Source: Euclidia mi (Eukaryota; Arthropoda; Insecta; Lepidoptera; Erebidae). From it: a stretch of 64,000 bases of DNA. Within the stretch, counting starts at the first letter, position 1. Each line of letters starts with the position of its first letter. A program made the position numbers and the translations under genes. This document shows positions 1-11,639 of the stretch, piece after piece. The stretch covers positions 43,339,598 through 43,403,597 of the forward strand of contig OX123182.2 of the NCBI GenBank assembly GCA_944739405.2. Direction: 5' to 3'. Under the pieces are notes generated by a model that saw nothing but the letters and a program-made list of their open reading frames with translations, had not been told where the DNA came from and did not search any database.

Positions 1-239
1 CGACAAGAGCCCTCCCCGATTTATAGGCCTTTCTTATTTTTACTTTCACTGTCCGACCGCCAGACACAACAGAAATTCAATTGTCCTGAGCCACATGTGG
101 TTCATGGGACTGGGAATGGGTTAATAGATACGTAATTCGAATGTGCTTTGGTTTCAAGTGCCTTGTTACGCGTACCGTTCAAAACAGATTATAGTACGCG
201 TTTAGATAAACAATGCGTAATATTATAAGATTTTGAGAC
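1..239. other. unassigned AT-rich start of window
   Basis: No coding frame or recognisable repeat end is seen. The sequence runs directly into the truncated 5' edge of the RTE-like fragment that follows. Confidence 0.4.
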
Positions 240-722
240 ACTGAGTCACAAACCGTGTCTCAAGACGAAAGTCTTTGACCAGTCTGTGTTGCCAGTGATG
301 ATCTACGGAGCCGAGACGTGGTTGCTAACTATGGGCCTTATCCGGAAGCTCAGGGTCACTCAGAGGGCGATGGAGAGAGCTATTCTCGAAGGTTTCCCTG
401 CGAGATCGAATCAGAAATGAGGAGATCCGCAGGCGAACCAAAGTCAACGACATAGCTCTCCGAATAGTCAGGCTGAACTGGCAGTGGGCAGGGCACAAAG
501 CCAGAAGAACCGATGGCCGTTGGAACAGAGAGTTTCTGGAGTAGTAGCCACGCACAGGACGTGGTAGCATAGGTAAGCCTCCCGCAAGGTGGACTGACGA
601 TCTTGTTAGGGTCGCGGGCAGCAGATAGATGCAGGTGGCTCAGGATTGGTCTATGTGGAGAGGCTTGGGGGAGGCCTATGTACAGCAGTGGACGTCTTTC
701 GGCTGATATGATGAACATAACC
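240..722 (+). pseudogene. RTE-like LINE, 3' end of endonuclease/reverse-transcriptase ORF
   Basis: This is the C-terminal tail of a non-LTR reverse transcriptase of the type often annotated as endonuclease-reverse transcriptase in insects. One frame carries VLPVMIYGAETW followed by LRVTQRAMERAIL. A frameshift near base 400 moves the match to another frame: EEIRRRTKVNDIAL, then WQWAGHKARRTDGRW, and finally GEAYVQQWTSF next to a TGATATGATG-type 3' end. Extra stop codons lie near 540 and 625. The catalytic RT core and the endonuclease are absent, so this is a 5'-truncated dead copy. A second tail of the same family is at 57095-57271. Family placement is from remembered conserved motifs; the exact 5' edge is uncertain. 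Confidence 0.8.
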
Positions 723-1159
723 ATGAGTAATATGACGGTGATATGGTATTATTGTCTTCTCAGACCAACATTAAAAACTATCTGGTTTGGTTAGGAAACA
801 CCTCTCTTCTAGAAGAATTATATAAAATGTAGTGAAAAATTGAGAAAATAGAAGGTCGCTATTAGTATAAAAAGTAAACAACTATTAAAATTTGGCTTAA
901 TCTCTTATTTGCTTGTAGAAAATACATAAATCCATTTCAAAGAAATCTGTTGTTGTTTAGCAACAAAATTCTTGTAACTCTTGATAATAAAATTGACAAC
1001 AAAGTACTATATCAATTTATCAAATAATACCGATACTGTTTATTTGAAATTTCTTATAAACCTTTAACACCTCCATAATTTAACAACTAAGTCTAATTGG
1101 TAACTTTTATTCAAGAAAATACTAACAGATGATATAAATAAAAGTAAAATAATTACGTA
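723..1159. other. AT-rich stretch, nothing recognised
   Basis: A/T-rich sequence between the RTE-like tail and a SINE. No frame of interest, palindrome or tandem array is evident. Confidence 0.5.
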
Positions 1160-1503
1160 ATTCTTTCATCATCATGATCCCAGTTAGAACGCGCGGTCCG
1201 CTTTCTGGTCTAACTGGATTTGCCCAAATATTAGCTTTTCTACAAAGCGACTGTCTGTCTGACCACAAAGGCATAGCTATATTCCATAGTTAAGACTAGT
1301 TTTATTTTATTCATAGGTACTGACTCCCTATGACGACTGTCAAAGATTTTCATGACAGCCGGGACCGACGACGTAATGTGCTCTTTTAATACGCACATAC
1401 TTAACTCCAAAATGTCATTAGTGCGCGCCGTGGATTCGAACCCGATAACCCCTACATGGCAGTATGTTGGTTTCTCCACTAGGCTATCGCTGCTTTATTC
1501 TTT
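1160..1503 (-). mobile_element. tRNA-derived SINE, complete, with 7-bp TSD
   Basis: Read on the minus strand, the element at 1496-1167 starts with an RNA polymerase III A-box-like TAGCCTAGTGG and a B box GGGTTCGAATCC. A body follows, ending in a short ATGATGATG tail. The heptamer attcttt is repeated at 1160-1166 and 1497-1503, which fits a target-site duplication made by LINE-machinery retroposition. The 3' body (cagttagaac...ggtccgctt region) is shared with the fragment at 48414-48590, and in part with 3774-3870 and 18124-18200. The A and B boxes, the tail and the TSD are seen directly. Assignment to a lepidopteran tRNA-SINE family is from general knowledge. Confidence 0.8.
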
Positions 1504-2104
1504 ATGGTATTATAAACTTAAATTAATGAATAAGATTGAATATTCAAAAGCTATAGAACAAAACTAGTCCAATTAAAACTCATTCAGTGATTTAATCATG
1601 TCCTTTCACAATTATTATTTGTTTTGAAACATTGTTGTTCTTAGAACAAATTAATCTCAATATTAAATAACTTGAAAAAGCGGCTGACAGAGATCTGCTT
1701 GAAGGGTAGAAACCCTAGGAGAGAACTTTTATTGTTTCGACGTAAAATTATTACAAATTTAAATAGGCTGTAAAACATAAAATATAATAAGTTTTGGACA
1801 AAGCATTATCACCATGCCCGACTTACGTATTGAAGCCAAGTCTACTTTATAATAAAGTCCGAACTAACATAACCAATTATCTGCTTGTCAGATTAAAGGC
1901 TGTGTTTATTTTAGAAATAGATGTTATTGTGTAAAAAGTACCTATACAATAATTTTATTATGTGTAACACACAAAAATACAGTCCACCTAAACTACTTCA
2001 CGAAATTTGAACGAAAATTTTACATGTTCATACATATTATTTGCTCTTCTGATTTCCGTTAGACGGATTAAAAAAATAAAAGGAATTGCTTCAATCTGTA
2101 TTTA
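1504..2104. other. AT-rich stretch, nothing recognised
   Basis: No convincing coding frame or repeat boundary. Confidence 0.5.
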
Positions 2105-2553
2105 TGTTACTGTAAAAGCCAGAAGTACGGTAAATCTTCACGTTTGCCAGTAAATCCAAAGATTTACCAGCATGAGTTGGTAAAAGGCCGATTAAAAAAA
2201 ACCCAAAAGTAAGTTGACGGAGCCCTGCCAGGCAGGGCTCCTATTTTTGAGTTAAGGGTCACAAGAGAACCTAACATAACCTATCATAGAATATTTGGCA
2301 ATTTGTCTCTTTTTATGTTATTGTTACTGTAAAAGCCCGCAAGGTTAGGTGAGACTGTAACTCAAGTAATTAGGTTATGTTAGGTTCTCTTGTGACCCTT
2401 AACCCAAAAATAGGAGCCCTGCTTGGAGGGTTTGGAGGTCAGTTGGAGGGGTCCGTCAACTTAGTGTTCTTTCATTTAAAAAATCGGACCAACTCATGCT
2501 GGTAATTCTTAGGATTTACTGGTAAATTTTAAGATTTACCGGTACCAGTAACA
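2105..2553. mobile_element. fold-back MITE with ~180-bp terminal inverted repeats
   Basis: The element begins TGTTACTG and ends CAGTAACA. About 180 bp at each end are imperfect reverse complements (left arm 2105-2284, right arm 2371-2553). Paired landmarks include the AGCCCTG...CAGGGCT block, a GGGTCACAAGAGAACC block and an ACCAGCATGAGTTGGT block. TA flanks both ends (2103-2104 and 2554-2555), the target duplication of Tc1/mariner-type transposition. There is no transposase, so it would have to be mobilised in trans. Superfamily placement rests only on the TA duplication and is tentative. Confidence 0.7.
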
Positions 2554-2559
2554 TATATG

Positions 2560-2700
2560 ACTACCCACTGACAGACAACCTTCAGCCAAAACTATTAGGC
2601 GCACGAAGCTGAAATTTGGCATGTTTGTTCCTTGGAGATCGTAGGTGCACTAAGACGGAATTTCCAGAAATTCCCACGGGAACGGGCAGAAACAGTAAAA
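2560..2700 (+). mobile_element. Helitron-like lepidopteran repeat, truncated
   Basis: This contains the block ctgacagacaac...cagccaaaactatt...tttgttccttgg...gcactaag...ttccag. The same block recurs at 63618-63715 and, inverted, at 61070-61150. In related lepidopteran repeats it leads to a CTAGT 3' end; that end is missing here. No coding capacity. Confidence 0.5.
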
Positions 2701-3773
2701 TAAAAAAAAATTGTCGGCGTAGCTGCAGCCATCCTCTAGTACTATTATATGCACCAAAGTATTATGACATTTAATATGATTCCAAGACATAAAAAAGTAG
2801 CGTTAGCTATAATAATTATATCAGGTAGGTTAATTTAAATTTAATTACTATCGGAAATTTTGTCGATAATACTCTAAATATAAAGCAATATTATTAACTG
2901 ACCTGTGAATTCGGTATTAATAACACAAAGAATTATTCTTGGAGTACCTGAACCTTGAACAAAATTGAACCCTTTGAACGCCTACAACTTTAAATTGGTA
3001 TCAAATATTCATCAATAAGCTCTCTGCTTTTGTAAGGCTTTTATAGAAGGTTCGTTCAGTTGTTTACTATGTCGATTGAATGTCATCCCAGCTGAGAGGT
3101 TCGGACTTCTTTTTGTTTTAGACTCTTGATTATCGCAATTTTGGATTTGCCATAAATTTTTAGTAAGGAACTTTAGGGTGACCCAATTGAATTCTTGTTT
3201 CGTTTAATAGTACAAATAATGTTGGGTGAAGCTATTTTATTGGTAGTCAATGCCTTTGGTCGTTTACTTTCCTTTTGCTTTGTTTACATAATATGACTCT
3301 GTTTTTTGCTACAATCTTCTTATTTTCTAAAAGCAAAGCTGCTGTTGCTAAGATGAACGTGAAATAAAGAAATAATTCCGTTACTATATTGTAGGCCTAT
3401 AGCCTAGAAAAGAGAGTTTAAAGCCTTTTATAATATTAAAGTCACCCATATTATTACAAAGTTACAACAAGTGCTTAAGTGTCTTTTACGTGGCAGATTA
3501 ACAACATTCAGCTTCACGATTCTTAACTTTACTAACTTTCGCATTTATAATATTAGTATCAAAGTAGAATTAAAACGAAGTTTATCCACCATTACATTCT
3601 AGATGAATTGGGCTAAGTTTCGACTTTGCTGTTTGTTAGATGCAATAAAGACGTAACCTGTTTTATAAAATTTTACATACCCACCGGTATCTAATTTAAA
3701 CAACTTATGATAAACTGAATATTTTTCATGGATATTTAATAAATATTTTTCTATTTTAAGAAATCGTCATCAT

Positions 3774-3870
3774 CATAGTGGCGTTATGCCGTTTATATCC
3801 AAGACTTATGCCTAGGCGTTCGGGGTCCGCTTACTTGTCAAACCAGATATCACAGAATATCAGCTTAACA
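3774..3870 (-). mobile_element. SINE 3'-end fragment
   Basis: An atcatc tract is followed by a ggcgttatgcc...ggggtccgctt block resembling the minus-strand 3' portion of the SINE at 1160-1503. The tRNA-like head is absent. Confidence 0.45.
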
Positions 3871-5731
3871 TTTTAACAAACCATTTGTACATAAAATCTG
3901 TAAATCTGCGTTATAAACAGCAAAACGTACAAGCGATTCCTAAGCAACGTGTAATGACGTACTTCAATAAATTGCGTGGTTCACGTCGTGAGCAAACGAC
4001 GATGTCTTAAAGTGCGGTTACTTTCCAAAGACTTTAAAATGTAAGCCTTCGTGACTCTAATGAGACTGCCATCGATCAATGTAAACCTACCTTCAATTTT
4101 GAAGTTAATAAGCTTTGTGGTTTTTGTTGTATTTCATAGATCGATTAATGGCATATTAAGTAGTTAACGTATGGCATACGATTATATTCGGTTTAATTTA
4201 ATCTGAAAATCGCGTTCGATAAAGAATTGAACGACACAGGACACAAAATCTTTGCATATTTCCATTTTCTAGTAGCTGTATAACTATGTACGTCTGGCGC
4301 TGAAGTCGTGTATATATGCCGTCGACAGGTCTAGCACGACTCAGCTGACGTGGAATGACATCATAGTCAAAGCAGCGATTTGTTCGGTCCACACACGTTG
4401 GCTGCGCGCCAGACACCCATTCTTTAAGCCTTACACCACTATTCCATTATCCTAATAGACGTCAGTATGGAGAGCGGATGCATGGCGCAGTTACAGGGTT
4501 AATGAATGTGCATCCGTGGCATTATTTTATACAGAAACTAGGCGTCGTTGCAGAGCATACTGCCGTTTTGTGCAACTCTAAGTGATTTCAACACAACTTC
4601 GCATGCCGTAACGTATTTTTTGGAAGTGAAGCCAAACATGCGAACCGACTTAGCGCGAAGTGTTTTGTTTTGTCCTTTGACATTGTTAAGCTTTGAGAAA
4701 GATTTATACACGTAATTTTGTTGTGTAATCCTTTTTGTGTTTGGCGGAGTTCTTGTTGTCGCGTGAAATATGCTTCTTTGTGAATTAAAAAGCTTAAAAT
4801 TTTCTGCTGTTTCTGGAAACATAACGGCACTTATATTGTAATACTTACCAAAGGGCAGATTGAATGACAACCGAACAAGGTTATTTTTTTTGTTATTAGA
4901 GAAGAGGATAAAAGCTTCAAAATATTTTGATCTAGAAATTTAAGCGTAAGCAAATTATGCTACAGTGTGTTTGCAACAATCATCTCAGCTTAGAGACCTC
5001 AACTGCCAGACATAGGTAGTAATTATTTTTTTACTCTGGTCACATTATGAACAGAAAAATCATTCTCATTCTCTTCCGGAAAATACTTGATCGAGAGCAC
5101 ACCATTGTATAATTGAATTAAATTTTGAAAAACCATGTAGAACTGGCGGTTTTGATTTGCCCGGCAAAGTTTGTGAGCGATTGATAGGATTTGTGATATC
5201 ATATATATTGAACACTGATATTTTGTGAAATTGTGAATTTCCACTACCACGTGCATCGTGCCTTGAAGACGCCGCGTTGAAGTCTGGTAAAGTACTTAGA
5301 TATTTCACCTCCGATTTGGCCAAATTAGTGTGTTTATATAGCTTGCCTGTAGGCCACCAGAGAAGACCTCCAGGTATTAGTTTTGTTTGATTCTTAGCGC
5401 CAAGAAACTTGGCCATATGTCACACATTTGCTTTGTTCTGAACAGCTGGATATATGTAATTTAGCTTCCACTGCCGTCTGCAAACAATTCCTAGCCTGTC
5501 TAGGGCAATCTCTGTACAATGATAAATATATATAAATACAATCCTATAATAACTTCTAAACTACATAGAATTGATACCTTTAAGCGTAAAACGTTGTTTA
5601 AGTCCCTATACGAGAATCTACAATCAACAACAAGTATTCTATTATAAAGTCGTGAGAGGTCTGAGCTGACTTGAAATGTTGTTTAGAGTTTGACTCTCTT
5701 CGAAAACAAGAAAGAGAAGCAACTTCTTTGA

Positions 5732-5799
5732 CGACAAACTTAGTTTTTTTTTAATTTCGCTTACTAGTGTAAGCGAAATAAAAAAAACTAAGTTTGTCG
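5732..5799. repeat. near-perfect inverted repeat (hairpin)
   Basis: A left arm at 5732-5764 and a right arm at 5769-5799 pair around the loop TAGT. The only imperfection is in the T/A run. The arms start CGACAAACTTAG and meet at CGCTTAC/GTAAGCG. No TSD or coding frame is visible. It may be a tiny fold-back element or a post-insertion remnant. Confidence 0.8.
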
Positions 5800-8319
5800 A
5801 AAGTATTCGATATAAAATTCTAATTTTAAAATATACTTATGAGTCGCATCTGGCTGGACGTAAACAATAATGACAAAATGATTAAAATATGAGAGTGCCG
5901 CGGTACAGCAGTTTGTCTTGTAAGAAATAAACGTTGCTCCATCAAGACAATTCACCAACGGAAAAGGATGTCGTCACGAGTAACGCGCCAAAAGAAAATT
6001 TTATTATCAACCACGCATTTTTCTTCGTCTTACAATTTCATGTTATTCATAGCATAAAGAGTTATTATTCCATACGACATTGAACAAACAAGTGTTCGTT
6101 CGTGCTCGTTGAATTACGTTTGAACACTTGGAACAGGAAATTATTATTTTTCTCTACCTGATAATGTTCGTATTTTTGTGCAGTTTTTATTAAAACGGGT
6201 ACAAATATTGACATGCTTTTTATACTTCCGAGTTCTTTATACGAGTAAGTAACCGGATAATTATTGCACAATATTTGTTGACTGATATTTTCTCCTTCGA
6301 TAAAAGTGCTTCAGTTTTCGATTCCTTATTTCTTTGCTAAACTATCAAACATTAGGACATAAATTATAACATTTTCAAATATAAACGGTGATAGTTAAGG
6401 AAAAATATTTTCCATTAAAAATTTCTTATTCAATTAAAAAATCCTCTGAAATCACGAGACATATTGTATTTATTTTCCCAATAGAAATATCTTTTAACTG
6501 AAAGAGCACCGTAATTCGCTTTGAAGCTCGAAAAATGATTGTAGCGGAAGTGCAAAATGGAACGAAACTATTAGTGAGACCGCAGTATCTCGTCATATCA
6601 GGCTAACAAGCGCTTAACTTATCACACACCGAAGTAATAAAGTCTTAAACATAAATCCATTGTTATCTCTGCCGGCAAACGTATACGCACAGCACAGCTA
6701 TGAAACGAACCCAATCTGCATAAACTTGCAGCTGACCCTGTTATTACTACATACACAAATTTATGTAAGTACACGACAAATTTGATGACGGTTTGCTTCG
6801 CAAACGGTTTCAAAATGATTCTGTACGTGAAGTTCGTGCCCGTTGCCAAAGTTGTTTACGCCGGATGAATTTTTATTGAAATAAACTGGCTTCTTGAGTT
6901 GGCTTTCGACTTTGTCAAAATCGAATTGTTATTGCGATCACATTTCTTAGAAAATATAACCCGCCGTCGCTACGCGTTTATAAGAAAGTTGATAACGATC
7001 CATTTGCTAATGAAATGTATTGACCCATTACCTAATATTTTCATCATTAGCTTCTGTTCAATAAAAATATAGTCACTTGTTGAGTGGCTCATCTTTTATA
7101 TTTTTAATAAATATATGTAATGTAACTTCACATAAGAATGCTCTGCAATCTTGCCCGTAAAGCCAAAATTTTCTTACTCGATCGTTACTAACGAGTTATT
7201 TTTTATTTAAATGTTTTCATTTTACAGATAATCGAGTAGACATAGTACAATGGTTTAATTTCATTTAAACATTACCAGTTTCTGAATAAACTACGACGTA
7301 AACGTCCGGTACGTGGACATCACTCCAGAACCCTTCTGTACCTATTAATATAATTATGTGTTTACGTAATGTAATAAAACGAGTCCACAACTTCGACACC
7401 ATTTCGGGAATGGTCGACAACGTTTGCAATATGATCTCTATGTTTTATGCATCTTTTTTCACAATGAAATAAAACAAAAGGGAGAAAACAGTGCCTCATT
7501 GAAAATGACTAGGTATGACTAAAATACACGTACAAGAGACAGCGAAGCATTTCGTAATTTTGAAGCACTGTGAACCTTTCGTATTATTATCGTATATTTC
7601 TTCTATCGATTTTAGTTGCGCCAAGTTTTCTACAGGCGCTGCACGCTGACTTGGAGAGCATGGAAATATTAGTGAGGTCTCAGTTTATGGAAACTTTCAA
7701 TATTGGGTAGATGTCAGGCCAAACAAAGCCTCACAGCTCAGTTTGTATAAAGTATAGATTTTAATTGCAACGAGTATTGTAGTCACCACTTGTTATCTTC
7801 AAAAACAAATATGATTATGTTATCTAAATAACAGCACATTCCATGTATTCAATAGGTTTAAATTCGTTTGTGTTCATTGGACTCTAACCAAATTAGTTGC
7901 TCGGGCAAGTGCATTTAGTCGTTCCATTGGCTTTGGCAGTTTTGCTGATGCTATTATTCATTCAATGCGAGATATGATATTTTAACGAAATTAATTTATT
8001 TCCTCTCATTGCTTGCAATAGCTATAGTTATAATTTTGTGATAATAATATTCAACTCCTGTTTAATTTGCTCAGTTAATTTGAGAGTAGGCTATTCGATG
8101 CCATATATTTTATTCATCATGTTTGATGCGAGATAAGTTCTACGTCAATATTACTAGACCGGTGGCACCAAAACTTTGTTTATGCGAGACTCGTGAGAGC
8201 AGGACTAGCGTGGTTTAGCATGAAATGACGTGTTACCAAATATAATTTCAAACTGCTCATTTATAACTATTTCTGTAGGCAACACTGTGTGATTCGATGC
8301 CACCATCTTACTTTGTTTC

Positions 8320-8430
8320 TATGTCATCATCTCAGCCTGAAGACTCCCACATCTTCAAGCTGCTCGCATCCAACATGATAGTCGGTTTACCTGCTGTGTC
8401 GCCCGGTGCGTGGTCGCCACTCTTGAAACA
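8320..8430 (-). pseudogene. RTE-like LINE 3' tail, short fragment
   Basis: Read on the minus strand, it begins GAGTGGCGACCACGCACCGG, matching the WRPRTG segment near the C-terminus of RTE-like ORFs, and then decays. It ends at GATGATGACATAG. It is the same region of the protein as in the fragment at 240-722. Heavily mutated; called by motif position only. Confidence 0.5.
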
Positions 8431-9001
8431 TCTTGTACTCTGTTTATTAGGAGCCATTTAATTCCACTACATCCATCGCATAATATTGTATTCAAAAGTG
8501 CAGGTTTATGGAAGCATTTATATGCATATAACTGCCATTTTTAATATAATGTGGTACACCTCTCAAAATCTTTATATAACAATATTATATTAAGCTCAAT
8601 GAGCACTCAACGGCTTAGACACGTTGTCCCGGTATTTTTGTAACGTTATATTCGTCGTATATTCTCGGCTACTTGAGGGAGTCATAGAGAAAATTATTTT
8701 CAACTAAATTCTACCCATAACTTCGTCTGCGTGGGCTACAATACCTTCTATATTTTTTCATATAAACTTAATACTATGTTTTAAAATATATGTTACAAGC
8801 ACTAAGTTCAAAGTTATACGTCGTATAAATAACATTTTGTATGCTTGAAGCATGCCAACTAGAATAAGTTTCTGTTTTAGTACAGCTTGCTGTATATTTA
8901 GTCCACTTATTGTCTTAACTCCTAAGGACCAAAACCAAAATATCGTCTTGAAAGCGAAATATAAAAATTTGTAATGAAATACTAATTTTTATTTTTTTAA
9001 T
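8431..9001. other. AT-rich stretch, nothing recognised
   Basis: No frame or repeat boundary is seen before the TSD of the GC-rich element. Confidence 0.45.
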
Positions 9002-9614
9002 ACCTGCACATACCTTTTTTTTTGGTGTCTGGTTGGAAAATCCTCATGGAGTCCATCCGCCGAGGGGGAAGGGCGAAGGGGACTGTCAGACTCTTCCTGA
9101 CTAAAAACCATGTTCCTCATGTACCCGTGTGTCGGAGGGTCGGGTATCACCGAAGCATTCCTCGCTACCCCCCGACGGGTATTGGCCCGCCAGATGGTCA
9201 GGTGGGCCCCGAACAAAACCCCCTTGGCGGCGGATGAAGGTGTTGGGCTCCGCCGCCAAAACACCCAGCGGCCACATAGGATAGGGAGGACGGCAACCTG
9301 TCAACACCGCATTTCCTCTTCCTTTGCGGCCCCACCGCAACGCAACAAATGGTGCGCCCTCATTTGGTCGCGCGAGATAGGGCGCGCGGCAACGCAACAC
9401 CGATACGCACACGACAAAAGAACTGTCCCTCACACCCATACCCTTGGACGCATCCTGCGCAGGCCTCCGTCAAGCCCACGCGGAACGTCCTCTCCCGGGA
9501 TCTCGCTTAGCTTCACCGTGGGGGACCCAACCACGGCTACTGAGGGGGCTCAGTAGCCGTGGTTGGGTCACCACGACAAGGTGTAGATCCCACGGAGGGG
9601 ACCTGCACATACCT
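9002..9614 (-). mobile_element. GC-rich retroposed element, copy A, with 14-bp TSD
   Basis: A block of about 585 bp with strikingly high GC sits in AT-rich DNA and is bounded by exact 14-bp direct repeats, acctgcacatacct, at 9002-9015 and 9601-9614. A T run next to the left repeat is the poly(A) tail of an element lying on the minus strand. The conserved 3' end (minus strand) reads ...GAGGATTTTCCAACC..ACACC-A(n). The 5' end contains GTGGGATCTACACC and a CACC/GGTG hairpin. Copy B is at 56335-56967. Both strands hold long open frames only because GC-rich DNA lacks stop codons; none resembles a known domain. It may be a SINE or an internally deleted LINE. Confidence 0.85.
9524..9569. repeat. perfect 21-bp inverted repeat inside GC-rich copy A
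   Basis: The arms at 9524-9544 and 9549-9569 are exact reverse complements around a GGGG loop. Copy B has only one arm at the equivalent place (near 56890-56912), so the second arm is private to this copy. Confidence 0.9.
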
Positions 9615-11166
9615 ACTAACAGATATCGCTGCATCAGCAGCGATGCAGCTACTAACAGACATATTATCGAGCAACACAGTTTATGTTTTAAATTTATTAT
9701 ACTAAAGAAGATAATTTTATCATGTACTCATCTATTGTATTAAATTGTAACTGCTAAGACAATGTCTTCTCTGAACAGTAAGTATTTAATGGATATCAGT
9801 TGAACTATCTTTCACTACCCTTTAGTGCATAAATAACAAAAATCTAATCTACTTTAATATATGAACTGTATTTCAAACGAATAGAACAGATTAAACCTAA
9901 TTAACGGTAAGTTTCATTTTCATATAAACGTTATTTACGATAAAGTTCCTTTCGCTTATCCATCACAAAAAAAAGCCTTTCATCTTTAATAAACATGTCA
10001 GTTCAAGATTCTATGAAAACAAGTTTAACTAAGAGTGGAATTAAAACCTCATCCCGAAGAAAATTAAACCACGAATAGTTAATGGGTCTTAACTCGATTT
10101 CGAAACGCTAACTTTGTCGAGAGCGAGACGTTGGCTTCAATAAGATTCAGGCAAGTTTGGGAAAATTTGCTTCCTTTTAAAATGGTCCGCCATTTAACCA
10201 TCTCGAAGAAAGCACTCAAAATAAAACTGGCGCTGGCTTTTATTTTTCACGAGATCCCTTTTGGATGGCCGGCTCGGTTCTAAAAAAAATAATTGTATTG
10301 TTATTGCTGAAGTTAGACGAGGACATTACACCTTTTGGTGTTTAAAATAAATTGTTAGGGCAGGGTTATTTAGATTCTATATAGAAAAGTTCAGTAATAG
10401 TTAACAAATGATTTTAGATATTAAATGTTTTAGATACAACGACTGGAATACGGACACGTCACTACTTTGTTGGGTACCCCAGTATCCACTCGTTGCAAAA
10501 AGATTTAGTGTCATTATCTTTTAGTTTCAATTAATTTTCAATGTCTGGTCTTATTCTGACAACTGTTACCGATATAGCAATTGTGTGATGTCAGCAGCCG
10601 TAAATTTTAGTATACTTTCTCTTCTCTTCGTCTATGGTACAGATGCATGATCTATTGGCAGCGAAGTGTGGTAGGTTTTTATTTGCTCAGTTTTATCAGG
10701 CATCCCGAATATTACCGCTTATGTATACCTTTGTAATAACGAATTAAGGTTGTCGGAAGTGTTATTTAAACTTCGCGTTAAGCCTCATAAAGCAATATAA
10801 ATTTAGCGAATAATACATTCGTTTACCTTGGCAATTATCGTTATGCAAAATATTAATTTCCACCGGTGACAGGGCCCCTTTTCCAATAATAGCTAACCTG
10901 TCAGGTTGTAGGCGTAGATACAATATTACGGTCTGAGGTTATAATGGTTACGGTTAATCAATATTAAACGGACTGCAACCTTCCATTACGTTAATGTCAA
11001 ATATATAAATGTAGGGAGAGTTTCAGCCCCATCATTTTAGGGATCTCGATAAGAACGCCACTTATCGACAGGATTGATAGGTTGTCAACTAAAATAATTC
11101 AAAACTGAATAGAAAACGTTTTGATGTTTCCAAAGATTAACGTTCACTAGCTAGTATACACAAAAT
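9615..11166. other. gene-free AT-rich region
   Basis: No recognised gene or element. Sequence is AT-rich with scattered short homopolymers. Confidence 0.5.
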
Positions 11167-11201
11167 CAACTCTATAAAAGTTATTTACTTTTATAGAGTT
11201 G
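11167..11201. repeat. perfect 15-bp inverted repeat
   Basis: CAACTCTATAAAAGT at 11167-11181 is the reverse complement of 11187-11201, with the 5-base loop TATTT. No element is attached. Confidence 0.9.
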
Positions 11202-11639
11202 TTTATGAGTATACTTCTAATATTATATGTATATGATATGGCAATAGAAAATACAAAAAGTGAAATGCTGATCCGGATACGCAAAGCATTAAATTTAAGT
11301 ACTTACACACTTCACTTTTATGACAGTAATATTTTTAGGGCTTGTTTGAATTCAATGAATATTTACCATATAAAAGCCATTTATTCACTCAGTCAGGGAA
11401 CTGAGATCTGTAAAAAATGTGTTGAGAGTATGTTTCAACATTGTTATGTTATACGGTGTGTGTTTTAGAATACAAATGCTTTAAATTGAATATTATTGTA
11501 AGAAAGAAATAAGGCGAAGATAGCCGTGGTGAAGCCAAACAGTTACTTATATAGAGCATGTCGGGAACCTTCGCGCACTATTTGCTTTTATAAGTTATGT
11601 GCGTATTTAATAGTTAATAATGGTTTGCTGACCGGGGAA
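11202..11639. other. AT-rich stretch, nothing recognised
   Basis: Only short open frames without domains. An 89-codon frame at 11199-11468 has AT-driven composition and no detectable family. Confidence 0.4.

Larger units (their letters stand above)
2701..8319. other. long gene-free AT-rich region
   Basis: No protein I recognise is encoded. Two small structures lie inside: a SINE 3' fragment at 3774-3870 and a near-perfect hairpin at 5732-5799, both listed separately. Several open frames of 68-116 codons (for example 4538-4870 and 5066-5416, both minus) overlap one another in different frames and show no domain, so they are not called as genes. Confidence 0.5.

Noticed and set aside
4538..4870. 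110-codon minus-strand frame
   Set aside because: A second frame on the same strand is open over the same bases, there is no domain, and codon choice tracks local composition.
5066..5416. 116-codon minus-strand frame
   Set aside because: Overlaps another open minus frame, no recognisable motif, no splice context.
9110..9556. 148-codon frame in GC-rich copy A
   Set aside because: Same composition effect; frame not conserved with copy B.
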